Assembly (NCBI GenBank): GCA_030549495.1
Contig: JAUIRK010000097.1
Coordinates: 715,001 to 779,000 of the forward strand
Length of the DNA stretch: 64,000 nucleotides
Reading direction: 5' to 3'
Source of the DNA: Nectonema munidae
Lineage: Eukaryota > Nematomorpha > Nectonematoida > Nectonematidae
A model generated the notes under the pieces. The model did no database searches. It worked only from the letters and a program-made list of their open reading frames with translations, and had not been told where the DNA came from. The position numbers were made by a program, and so were the translations under genes. Position 1 is the stretch's first letter, and each line of letters starts with the position of its first letter. Shown piece after piece: positions 31,640 through 53,000 of the stretch.

Positions 31640-32320
31640 TAAAAAAATCATTATTATATATATACGCAAAATTGCAAATATGAATCATATAAAAATAGAT
31701 AGTTAGAAGTGTTTTTTAGACGATCTTTTGTACTTTGTCTTTGAAATATAAGGAAATAGCACCCAGCAAAAGTCACCCATCATGTTAAATTTCCAATAAC
31801 TTGATAGTTGCTCTCCATTTTCGAAATATCTTGGTAAAATCTTTCACCTTGCTCATCACTTACCGCGCAATAATTAGGAGGAAAAAAGTTGAGATGAGTT
31901 TGAAGAAAATGAATTTTGAGCGTCATACGACAACCCATTTTTTTATATGACGTAAATAAATTTTGAATATACTTTTGATAATATGGAAATATTTGGTTAC
32001 TTATAAGGCCATCACAAACTAATTTAGAAGCCTCCCCTGCTTTTAGTTCTTTTGAAGAAAGAAAAATGTGGAATTCTTCATCTTTTAGTACTTATCGAAT
32101 CTGGGATCCAATAAAGATGCCTTCTTTAAACTTAGCAAAACTTAGAGTTGGAAATAAAACACAAATACGTTGAAAAGCAGCTTCAATTTTATCCAAAGCT
32201 TAAACAAAGTTTTTCATTAAGCCAAGTTTAATGTGAAGAAGGGGAAGAAGAATTTTGTTCCAGCTTACAAGTGGTTTTTGTTTCACACTATGCCCAGCAG
32301 TTAGTTACGAATGAACTTCT
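31640..32320 (-). pseudogene. Larger relic of the arthropod repetitive ORF family
   Basis: Read on the minus strand: LLPLLHIKLGLMKNFVKALD, KIEAAFQRICVLFPTLSFAK, FKEGIFIGSQIR, CRMTLKIHFLQTHLNFFPPN, YCAVSDEQGERFYQDISKME. This is the recurrent HIKLGLMK...SDEHGERFHQDI pattern that I associate with arthropod genomes. No active frame remains. The element class is not known to me. Confidence 0.65.
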
Positions 32321-32989
32321 AGCTCATTTTTACTCTGTTTTTAAGACACAGATTACTAACTCATTTCTAAATCTTTAACACTTACAACAATTTTATAAAC
32401 TAGACTTTTTTGCAAATAAGATACTTATCTGTATAAATTTCTTCACTTTAGATCTGTCTCATATTTGAAAAAAAATTTGGTAAAGTAAATAATAAAGGAA
32501 TAAATTTGAAATTTTTTTTAAGGTTTATAAAAGGAAAAAATGAATCCTAACCAGATTCGGCTGACTGCTTTATTCAGGGGAAAAAGAATAATCCAATATT
32601 TTTCCTCTGAAAAAGGAAGTCTTTTGACGAAATCACCTTAAAATATATAGCTAATTTTTATCAACTTTCTTAATGGATGTTAACATCATCAAAAAATCTA
32701 TATGTAAATAATAGCTTATGAAAAATTTTAAAGGTTAAAATTTGTATCTCGTATATGGAACCTTAAATTTTATCTTAAAAAGTCAAGTGATATGGAAGTA
32801 TATAAGGTATTTTTTTAAATGGAAATTTTAATAAAAAATAAGAAAAGATAAATGGCTTTTTATAAATAAGAGAAGTTTTCGCCCACAACTAACATTTTAC
32901 TAACTATGCACAGTTTAATTTATATAACAGAAAAAAGTTCTGCATTATAACATGAGAATTTCTTGGTCAAAAGATGTAAAATAACGAAT

Positions 32990-34435
32990 ATCTGGAGAAA
33001 TATGAAACTAATGCTAACATAAAAAAGCAAAGATTCAATACAAAATGTAAATATTTTGACATAAACGATATAGTATGGAAGTGGTTTTGCACGGCTCGAA
33101 CAAAAAATATACCAATCTCTGGACCAATTATTCAAGAGAAAGCGCGTTTTTTTGCAAACGAATTAAAATTAGATGACTTTAAAGCATCAAACGGATGGCT
33201 GGAAAGATGGCGTATTCGTTATTCTATTAAAGCATATAAAGTATCTGGAGTAACTAGCACTGTAATTGATGATTCAAAGATTCGAGATTTCAAAAACCGT
33301 CTTAAAGAAATTACTAAAGGCTACACACCAGGTGATATTTTTAACTGTGATGAAACAGGTTTGTTTTTTCGTGCTTTACCTGATAAAACACTTTCAGTGA
33401 AAAGCCATTGCTGCAAAGGTGGAAAAAAGTCAAAAGACAAATTAACTGTCATGCTGGCATGCAGTTCAACTGGAGAGAAACTTATGCCTTTAGTGATAGG
33501 TAAAGACATTTTTATTTTCTGGAGTTTATTTATTTGTTATTTTTCTATTATTTACAGGTAAAGCAGCCAATCCTCGTTGTTTTAAAAATGTTGATAAGTC
33601 AAGTTTACCAGTCATTTACTGCGCAAACAAAAAATCGTGGATGACATCCGTTTTGTTTGTTGACTGGATACGCTTAGTTAACAATAAAATGAAAGTTCAG
33701 AATCGAAAAATATTAATGTTTTTGGACAATGCTTGTTCACACACAAAAGATTTGAGACTCAGCAACATTACACTCAACTTTCTACCACCAAATACTACCT
33801 TTGCACTCCAGCCACTTGATCAAGGTATTATAAGATCATTTAAAGCACACTATCGCAAGGCTATGATAACTTCTCTTCTTACTAAAATCGACACTTCAAT
33901 TTCAACTCGAGAACTTTGTCAACAAATTTCTATTTTTGACTCTATTCACTGGATTAGAAAAGTTTGGGAGAATGTAAAAGAAATCACAATTAGAAGATGT
34001 TTTGCGTCAGTTGGGTTTTTAAATGGTCTACAATTAAACATAGCAGTCTCTGATGATGATGATTCCCATTATTATCAAGTTTCTAAACTATCTAAAGAGC
34101 TTGCAGTAGAAAACATTAATTTAAATTTTGATGAAAACCTACCAATCGAAGATGATTCTAATAATTGGGAACGAAACCTCATTGTTAATTATTTACCAGA
34201 GCAACCTAATCTTGACAGTGAAATTAATGATAATGATGCTGATGATATAGCTGTTGAAAAACCTACAGTTATTCTATCTCTTGAAGAAACTCTTCAAAAT
34301 TTTAAAGAAATTTATCAAACTACAACAGTAAAGTCAATTTTACCAAAAATTTTATCTATCATTACAGACTTAGAAGAGCTAATTGTTAAAAAACGTCTCA
34401 AACATAAACAAACCAGAATCGAAATGTTTTAAAAA
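32990..34435 (+). mobile_element. Tigger/pogo-type transposase with one small intron
   Basis: A continuous frame runs through a CENP-B-type DNA-binding segment (VWKWFCTARTKNIPISGPII, NGWLERWRIRY) into the DDE_1 domain: FNCDETGLFFRALP, KSKDKLTVMLACSSTGEK, ILMFLDNACSH, FLPPNTTFALQPLDQGII. All three catalytic positions look present (NCDE, LDNACSH and an acidic position beyond). A 58-nt intron (33500-33557, GGTAAAG to TTACAG) keeps the frame exactly. The first HTH is not found in frame: an in-frame stop lies just before NEYLEKYET. The copy is therefore probably 5'-defective, although the rest is intact. Confidence 0.85.
33500..33557 (+). other. 58-nt intron in the Tigger transposase
   Basis: Without it the frame hits a stop after VIGKDIFIFW. 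Removal joins G to GT and continues GKAANPRCF, restoring the family alignment. Confidence 0.8.
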
Positions 34436-34689
34436 AAGATACATCTTTTGTTTTTTCTTCAATAAAGTACTTTTAAATCTTGTAAATGATCCATTTTTCA
34501 CATTTATTGATTGGTATTAGTCATTTTATTAGTAATTTAATTTGTATAAATAAAGTGAGAAAAATTAAATAGTAAATTAGTTATATCACAACCACAAAAT
34601 AATCTTATAATATGTCAGATTTATATATATCAGATAAATATATTTGATAAAAATTGATTAATAATTTTTTTTTAAATAAAATATTCATT

Positions 34690-34760
34690 AAACCGGCCAT
34701 CTCTATAAATCGGCCATTTTTTCGGTCCCATCAATGGCAGGTTTAGAGATATAAATATTT
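34690..34760. repeat. Possible right end of the Tigger element
   Basis: CTCTATAAATCGGCCATTTT is locally GC-rich and partly palindromic (GGCCATCTCTATAAATCGGCC-like) and lies 250 bp after the transposase stop, as expected for a pogo-type terminal repeat. No matching left end was found. Confidence 0.35.
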
Positions 34761-35825
34761 TTTTAAGATATCTTAATTCGAATTATTAATAAAGATCATA
34801 AAAAATACATGCCATCCTTTATTTAAATCTCCAACAAAAAAGAATAAAACCAGTTTACATTTTAAATAGTGTCAATAATTACTGATTTAGGTAAATTAAA
34901 TATCATATTTTTGTACAAGCTAAATATCCTTATTTTCGAAAAAAAAATATATTAATTTTTATCTTACATATAAAATAAATTTTTTCTTCAAAACTATGAA
35001 CAGGTAAATAGACCCTTTAAGGATCATTGGGACCCCAGAATCCCAAAAAATAAAAATCATGCGCTTTAAAATATAAAAATTTTTAGAAAAAGAAAGCAGA
35101 CGATTTGTCTTCAAAAATCTGTTTCACAAAGAGTTAAGCTTTAGCTGATTATATCACACAATCATTTTAAATTATAAAAATTTTCAATTATAAGATAGCA
35201 AGGAAGTGGAATTTTAAGCTTTAAGAAATATATTACAAACATAGAGAAAATAAAAATAAAAAATTATATTAAAATATGTACCTATTTGTCTTCGATAACT
35301 TTGATAAATAAAATTATTAGTTTTTTCTGAACTTGAGTTTATTTGATAACTCATATCTTCTTTTAATATTTAGTTAAAAAAAAATTTTATCGTCTGCTTT
35401 AAACTCGTTTGGTTTTGTAATTTGAGTTGATGCTTTTTAATAGTTTTTTTTTTTTAAAATTAGTTAAAATTTTTTTTATATCCTGATGCATATTTTCTTA
35501 AAAAATTAAAAATAGAGAAAAAATCTACTATGTTTTGTTAAATTTTTAATAAATATAAACAAAACGTTAAGACAAAAACATGTTAATACGTCTTTCAAAA
35601 TATTAGCTAAACTTAGTATATATTTGTATATTTAATCTTTATAAAACATATATTAAGGTATGGAAGATAAGTATGAAATTAGTAAAATATTTATTTGAGA
35701 AAAAAATTTACATAACAAATATAAAAAGTATATCTAACATAAATAAAATAAAATAAAATATTTTTAAACAATTTGTTTTTACTAAAAGAATTTAAAAATA
35801 ATTAATAAAAATTCGTATTTATAAA
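34761..35825. other. AT-rich spacer downstream of MOF
   Basis: Poly-A/T runs, no gene seen. An AATAAA on the minus strand at 35690-35695 (130 bp past the MOF stop) is a plausible MOF poly(A) signal. Confidence 0.5.
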
Positions 35826-45894
<10,069 letters not shown>

Positions 45895-46149
45895 CTAAAA
45901 GAGTAATTGAAAAGAATTACAAATTTTTACAAACCCCTAAAATAAAGTCACTCATCTCACAAATTTTTTGGGCCAATACACCAGCCAATTTACTTGAAAA
46001 AAACCACAAATTCAGATATTAAAAGTATAACACCCAACATGGAAGCATTTAAAGAAATTGAAACTCTTAGTTAAATTAGTCTATATAAAGAAAATATTCT
46101 AAATTACGAGTAAACTCTTTCAGGCACAATGGGACACCATTGTTTCATA

Positions 46150-46225
46150 AAATAAAAATGCACTGGAGTCGGAGAATTTGAAGGGATAAGAGTCGGAGTT
46201 AGTATCTAATAAAATTTATGAGTCA
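46150..46225. repeat. GAGTCGGAG-type repeat scrap
   Basis: Shares ACTGGAGTCGGAG and AGAGTCGGAGTTAG motifs with pieces near 57870-57945 and 60595-60690, where the ends read AAACCCTGG or CAACCCTGG. Probably a short non-autonomous element; class not determined. Confidence 0.35.
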
Positions 46226-46846
46226 AAGGCTGTTTTTTAAGTACTTTAAATAAGAAAAAATTCTAATAAGGGCGTTAACAAAGGGGGCACAGTGCTGAAA
46301 TTTTTAATAAGAGGAATTCTACCAAAAATGTTGATCAATGTAGATTCATTATTTTAAACATGTTATATAAAAATACTAAATTGACTTCAAAGATGAAATT
46401 ATTGTCATGATGAAGGGATTAATGCTAATATAGTGAAGGAGAAAACGAAAATAAACAATTACGAGTTAAAACTGTCTGGGTAAAATTATTAAGGCAACAA
46501 TAAGACATTTCGCAACCACCCCTCCCATTCCCCTTATGTGCATCCCCAATTTAAGGAAAGATCTTATTTTTTTTTTATTTTAAAGAAAATGATTAAAAAA
46601 TGACAGAAAATAATTTTAAATCATATACCCGCACGATTGAAATATTTTTCAAAGTATTCAACATGAAAGAGAGAAGTATATTTATATCTGCATTGAGGTT
46701 TTAAAAATCAGTATTTGATACAATCCTGACTCTTAGTGTTGTTAATATTCTTAACTCAGGTGCGGATGTTGAGGGTAGACTTTGGAAGAAATGGTGATTC
46801 TTTGATTAAAAGTGTTTGGACAATATCTTCTAAATCCTAAATGATT

Positions 46847-46930
46847 TCTATACTTTTGGGAGTCCAACTTAACACGCATTATCCATGATCTATACTTTTG
46901 GGAGTCCAACTTAACACGCATTATCCATGA
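46847..46930. repeat. 42-bp tandem duplication
   Basis: Two identical 42-bp units (begin TCTATACTTTTGGGAGTCC). The unit length is a multiple of three and the minus strand stays open through both copies (SWIMRVKLDSQKYR twice). Confidence 0.9.
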
Positions 46931-48399
46931 ATTGACTAAAATCATACCCAATTGAACATAAGTGTGACTATATTTTATAATGAAAAAACGTTACATTTTG
47001 TAACAATTGCTAACAAAAAAACGCACGAAGCTGTTCTTTTTTTGTTTAATTATTTTATTCCAAACAAATGACGCTTTTAAAACTTTACGTTCCTCACGGA
47101 AAAATATTTAAATCTTACATATATTTTGATTAGATAAGGTCACAGATTGCTGACTGCCAATAGTATATTCTTTACTATTCATTGGCAAGCAAAAATTTTT
47201 AACTAAAAATATAACTTCATAAGGTTAACTTTTGTAATTAAAAAAAAATTATTATAGACATATTAAAACTGGGATATAAATTAATTAATATAAGATTTTT
47301 CTAAATATCAATAGCTAATTAAAATTCATATATGGCTTTGAACTTTCCAAATATACTCTGCATTTAATTATATAGATTTTCAATTGCAAATCTAGTTAAT
47401 TTCTAATTTTAAAATTTTATAAAATATTTTATCTTCAAGAAATATATTAACTAATACAAAATTAAAACCGTTATCAACGTTTAAATTCACTGAATAAAGT
47501 GTCTTTAAGAATTAATTTTCTAAAAATAATTTGCCTTTACTGGGATTTGTCTCCTAGAATCTTGAATATCGTGTCCAGCATGCTAAATATTCTAAGTGGA
47601 TTAGATTAGCTGATCCATTTCCGTATGATATAATGATTTATTGATTTTTGTTTGTTCCTATTATTTTTTTGGTGGTTTTGCTTTTCTTTTTTTGTTTAGA
47701 ACCAATCCAGTCACGCATTTTTGATTTCTCAGTCCTACCCTCAAACTTTACTCAAATTCTAGCAATTCTCATTTCATGCTGCTCTTTACTTTCACATTAA
47801 TATTTTTAATTTATTTATTTTTTTATTCAATTGTTCATCATTTGTAATCGCTTAACTTTGTAAAAATTGTATACTTAAATTATTACCCTCATTTGAACAA
47901 ATTTGCAAGCTTATAATGTTTAAGGATTTATTATATTATAGAACATATAAACATATTGTTTTGTTCGTTTCAAATAATAAATATCTAAATAATAAATATC
48001 TAAATAAAATAGACAATTGAGTGTTTTAATTTTTATTCATTTATTTTTTAGAAGTACTATCATATGCGATAATTGGATAGAGATGATAGTGATCTCAGGA
48101 TCCCGAATCAAATCACTAATTAACATCATACGCGTCCACCATTATTCCACCTGCCGATGAACAAATTTAATGGCATTTTATCTCTACTAAAAAGTATATT
48201 TTAAAATTAGGAGTCTTCACCATAAAAACGGTTCCCTTTGTTTTCTGTTTGAGATAAGTTAAAAAGACAGATAGAGTTGAAATTTTTTTGAAATAAAGAA
48301 TTTAAAATTGAAAGCTGTTCCGAACCTCATTGACCCATCCTCTTTTTTTATTACTGAACTTGGCAAGACATATTTGACGTAAATGCTAATGTCTTCAGG

Positions 48400-49760
48400 C
48401 TTTGTCAAGGAAGTCCTACTTTTTTTCGATCAATGTTCAATAGCTCCAATTGAAAGACTTGCACAAATTTCTCCACTTTTTCCATTATAAACTTTAAATT
48501 AGAAGAAAAAACTTCATTAAATTTTAGATGTATCTTTTCAAACATTAGCTTTTTTTTATTAGAAAGCAAGTCATCAAGATCGGTAGAAATTTTTGATGAA
48601 TGTATTATATATTGCTTAACTTCATTTTTGTGTTTTTTTGATGATAATCTTCTCTCTTTGGTTCAAATGTATAATGAACCATGGCTATGTGTTGATTTTA
48701 TTGAGTGCAAATGGTACGTTTGCATCATTAATTATCATTATAGTATCATTTATTACTTTTATGAAAAACGGATTAACCCAGCTATTTTCTAAACTTCTCT
48801 TTATGCTTGGCTCGACTTCCACCTCTCTTTAAAATCTTCCCAACATGTTCCACAGTCAACTTTTAAAATTACATCTTTTTCTGAAGGTTCCAATTTTATT
48901 GGATTGATGGAATAATTTTCTATAGGATTGAGTTTATTTGAGGATATTTGGAAAGCTTTGACATTTCCGCTTTATCCTTATTAGGTAAATGCCAACAATG
49001 AGCAATATTATAGCTTAAAATGAAGAACATTATTTTTGCAAAAAATACAAAATTTTTCATTATTTTTTATATATTTATTTTTACCGAAAGCTTTGTAGTT
49101 TTATTTATTAGAATAGCCAAAATTCTATAGCCTTTAAAAGTCCTCGTAAGTTTAACATTTGTTTAATCTTAAGTATCCATCTCCTTGAAAAGAAAATCTA
49201 TTGAACCAAATATTAAAAGTTGAATGTCTTTTAAAGTGTGGGTTTGCAATTCATGTGCATAAACGCGCGCTACATAGATGGGTAATCTTTTATCAATCAA
49301 ATTCAACAATAAAAACACTGCAAGTCTTTTCTGTAGAAGGAAACATAATTTCATCATTTGATACCTTTTTTCCATCGTGAATTAAACCTTAAGAAATTGT
49401 AAAGAAATTATCTTCGAGATGAGCGGTCATACGTTTTTTTCATACCATTCTTCCTTACCTAAACAGATATTGCTTAAGTTTAGAAAGTTTCCCTCATTTT
49501 GTGAAAAATAGTTATGTTTTCGAATTCTTTGCGAAATTCAATTTAAGCTCGTACTGTTTCTAATAATGTAATTTCTCAATAATGGGGGTGAAAATATCAC
49601 AATTAATCCAAGCATTCTTTCTAAGTAAATAGCCTTCTGAAATCCAGTTTTTCTTTGACCAACAGGAATATCTTTTGACTTGTCAAGTAAGCCACGCTTT
49701 TTATTGGATGTGCTTCCCATAAAGATTCTAGCAGACACAAAATTTCTCGACTCAAAGAGT
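48400..49760 (-). other. Unrecognised coding-like tract
   Basis: Several minus-strand open segments in a row: IFMGSTSNKKRGLLDKSKDI, LAVFLLLNLIDKRLPIYVAR with VYAHELQTHTLKDIQ, NIAHCWHLPNKDKAEMS, and EKVEKFVQVFQLELLNIDRK. Their common strand and order suggest one decayed gene or repeat of about 1.3 kb. I do not recognise the family. Confidence 0.35.
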
Positions 49761-50005
49761 TAGCAGATTTGATTGCCAATTTGAGAAGGATGACAAAGAT
49801 TCTTTTCTGAAAGAGACCATTGCTTTAGAGGTCTAAACGACATCATTATATTTGTCTCCAACCGCTGTCACCACTCTAAAAAAAAGAAAAGCTTTATTGT
49901 GATCTTAAGGGGAAAAGAATAGCGAGTGAAACAACGTGATTGAAAAGCAGATATATATACTGTTCCTCAAGTCTCTTTAGGCAACAATAATCTTAAGAGA
50001 TAATC

Positions 50006-50054
50006 ATGCCCACAACCAGAACAGACAAGTTAGTTTTAAACGAAAACAGCGTTG
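50006..50054 (+). CDS. ACIN1: Acinus candidate first exon
   Basis: ATG followed by [15 protein letters not shown]; donor GTTG|GTAGAA in phase 1 matches the next exon. Support is phase and position only. Confidence 0.45.
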
Positions 50055-53000
50055 GTAGAAAGAAGGGAGAGAATTAAGTGGGAACTTAATTGGGAATTAA
50101 GAGAATCCGATTGTGTTGTTTCAAATTTCATCAGTGATTTGCTACAAGCTATGTAAAGCGCAATTCATTGATTTGACTACTTGAATTACTAAATTTTAAA
50201 TAAAAATTTACTTTTATACATCTTTCTTCTTATTATTTTATACAATTTAAAATGGTGTTTCTTTCTTAATTTAGTACAAAATATGGTTAAACGGAAAACA
50301 AGTATACTTATAAATTTTAAATATAAAGTGTTTGCTGGTTTTAATAAAACTAAATTATTTCCTTTTTATTTATTTAAGAATCTAAGCGAGGAAAATCAGC
50401 TAAAATAAAAGTTAACAATGAAACCAAAAATAAAGAACTTTCTGATGATGATAATATTGGGAATTTAGATTCTCAAAATGAAACAAATGATTCTAAGTAA
50501 AATTTATTAATTTATTTTTGTTTTATAATTTATAACCAAATTATCTTTACGTTTTTAAAGGTCAAATTTCTATTTTTTTACTTGTCCCTTTGTTTGTTTT
50601 CAGCATATGTAATTTAATTTAAAATTTGAAAAGTTAACCTGATTTTTTATTGTAATTTTACATAATATTTACCTTTGTATTAACATTCTTGATGCTCCAT
50701 TCGATGCAGGATATTTCGTACCTAAGGCGTTTTGTGCTTTAGACATTTAAAATATTTTTTTGGATCATTTGTAAGTAGTTTTTTTTAACTTTTGGTTGCA
50801 AAATGACTTAAACTTGCTCTATAATAGTATAACAAGTGATTTATTAGCTAAAAAACGAAGAAAATTTTCCAAGAAAGGATATAATAATACCAGTGTAAGT
50901 ATTTGTCATAATTATTCAAAAATAACTGGTGGCAGCTATTCCATCCCAGATTCAAAATTGATTACAGTTGAATGCAAAGAGTTTGAATAGTTTTTTCAAG
51001 TTAAATATTATTTTTAACTATTTTTTTAATGCTTTTCTAAATAAATTTTTTTCTCTATGTTTTCAATTTATACCTTTATTTATTTAGTGTCGATTTCGAC
51101 ACTCTGGCCAAAATAGTTCGTAAAATTTTCCTGCGATTCTAGTGTTAATTATACTAAATAAATAATATCTGTTTATTTTGTTATCAAATTATTTATGAAA
51201 TTTTAGTAATCAAATTAAAAATAATAACATTGTCATATGATATCAAACAATATGTCAAAATTAACAAGCTAAAATTTAACCTTATCTGCAAAAAAAATTT
51301 CTGTCTTTTTATTGAAATCTGTCTATGCTGAAAACAAATTTTGTTTTTTAGTCTAATTTTTAAATTTGTTAAGACATCTTTTTACTAAACTTAACAAATT
51401 CTTCGCTACGCTACTTCAGCCTTTTTTATTTTTGGATTTTAGGAAAATGATGAGTCCTCCAATGCTCTTGTGCCTACGTTAATTTTTTTAGGATATATCA
51501 TGACTCCTTGCTTGTATCGTTGCCTAGTTACTTTGTCAACCTTCCTATGCTCTCATTTCCTCTAAATTTACCATTCGTGTGCGCTTATTTTTGTGTATAA
51601 ATCTAATTTTCCTTTTCTTTAATTGTGCAGTTAATTGGCTATCGGTTTCAATCATTTAAAAGATTTGTTTCGCTTGTGATTTTTTTTTGTTATTATACTA
51701 ATTAGTCAACTTAAATTTATCTCTTTACATTCATACAACAACAGTTATGGTAAACCTTTTTGGTCCAGTTTGTAGAGGACATCAGGCTTATAATTATAAA
51801 GATACATGTTGTGTCACTTATGGAATATAAATTTAAATATTATAATAAGAATGGGCTTTTTATTAACATGATTTTGCTATTTGTTATATTCATAATATAA
51901 ATTATATTATTTCAGATTTTTTTGAATTAATTTACTAATTGACTTTTCTATTTTTTGATGCAATTCGAAAGTTGCTTCAACTGATATGTTATGTGTGTAC
52001 ACTTTAAGCCTACACAGACAGTTCAGCGATTAAAACATTTACTAATAATTTTTTTATGATAAATATTTTCTCCAAAAAATTCAAATTTCCTTTTCGACAT
52101 AATATTTCTAAAATAATTTAGTGTAATTCAATTTTAAATAGTCTAAACCCTAACTGAGCAGTTTGCCTACAGACAGTTCACCTAATGGATATTTTGTTTA
52201 ACAACAGTCATTCATTATCAATTAAAATAAATTTTTAACATTTTTACGACCATTTTGGATTTTTTTTTTAAAATTAATAAAAATATAAAACTTTTTGCGA
52301 TAAATTTAATAGTGTTTACCTCGGCTCTATGTGTTCTGCTCTGTAAATGTCTGATATTTAAAGGTATAAATAAAAATATAAAAAGATATAAAGAGAACGT
52401 TGCTAAGTTGGTTAAACACTCGCTTTACTAGATCTTTGGAATCAGCATTAACTTATTCATAGTTCAATATAAATGATACAAAAAACTTCGTGTAAATTTT
52501 CAGCTTTTATGAAATGTTACATAAATCTATTTCTAAAATCTAAAGTAACAACAAATAAATAGAAAATTTTCTATATTTTGGACTGAAATGTACTAAATTA
52601 AACCCTCTATCCTCTAAAATAAGCTTTTTTTCCTAAAAAATTTACTGATATTAGTAAAACAAAGTAGAAAAATTAATTTCTACATCAAATCACTTAAAAA
52701 AAATTTTTTTATTTATTTTTTATTTAAAACGAGCATTAAAATTTTTTTTTAAATGTTATTCTAGGTCAAAGTAAATGTCAAATTTTCTGTTTGAACTTTT
52801 ACAAAATTGTGATATTTGAAAGTTTTAGACCATTTTTTGGCTTTAATATAATACCAAATTTATTACTGTAATTGTTACCGTTGTTGAGATTTACACTATG
52901 AACTACTGTCAGATTTTTGAAGATGAGACTTTTGACTCTACTTTTATGGCTCATATCTCAAAAGTTTTTGAACATATGTAGCTGTCATAAGCTTGTCTCA

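Larger units (their letters stand above)
45895..48400. other. Probable 5' region of MOF
   Basis: Should contain the missing MOF first exon(s), none of which I could identify. It holds a 42-bp tandem duplication, a GAGTCGGAG-type repeat scrap near 46150-46225 and a degenerate tRNA-like relic at about 47535-47600. Confidence 0.45.

Noticed and set aside
50796-50990. Additional Acinus exon
   Set aside because: [10 protein letters not shown] looks coding and has a strong donor, but including it breaks the phase into the next exon. Kept only as a possible alternative exon.
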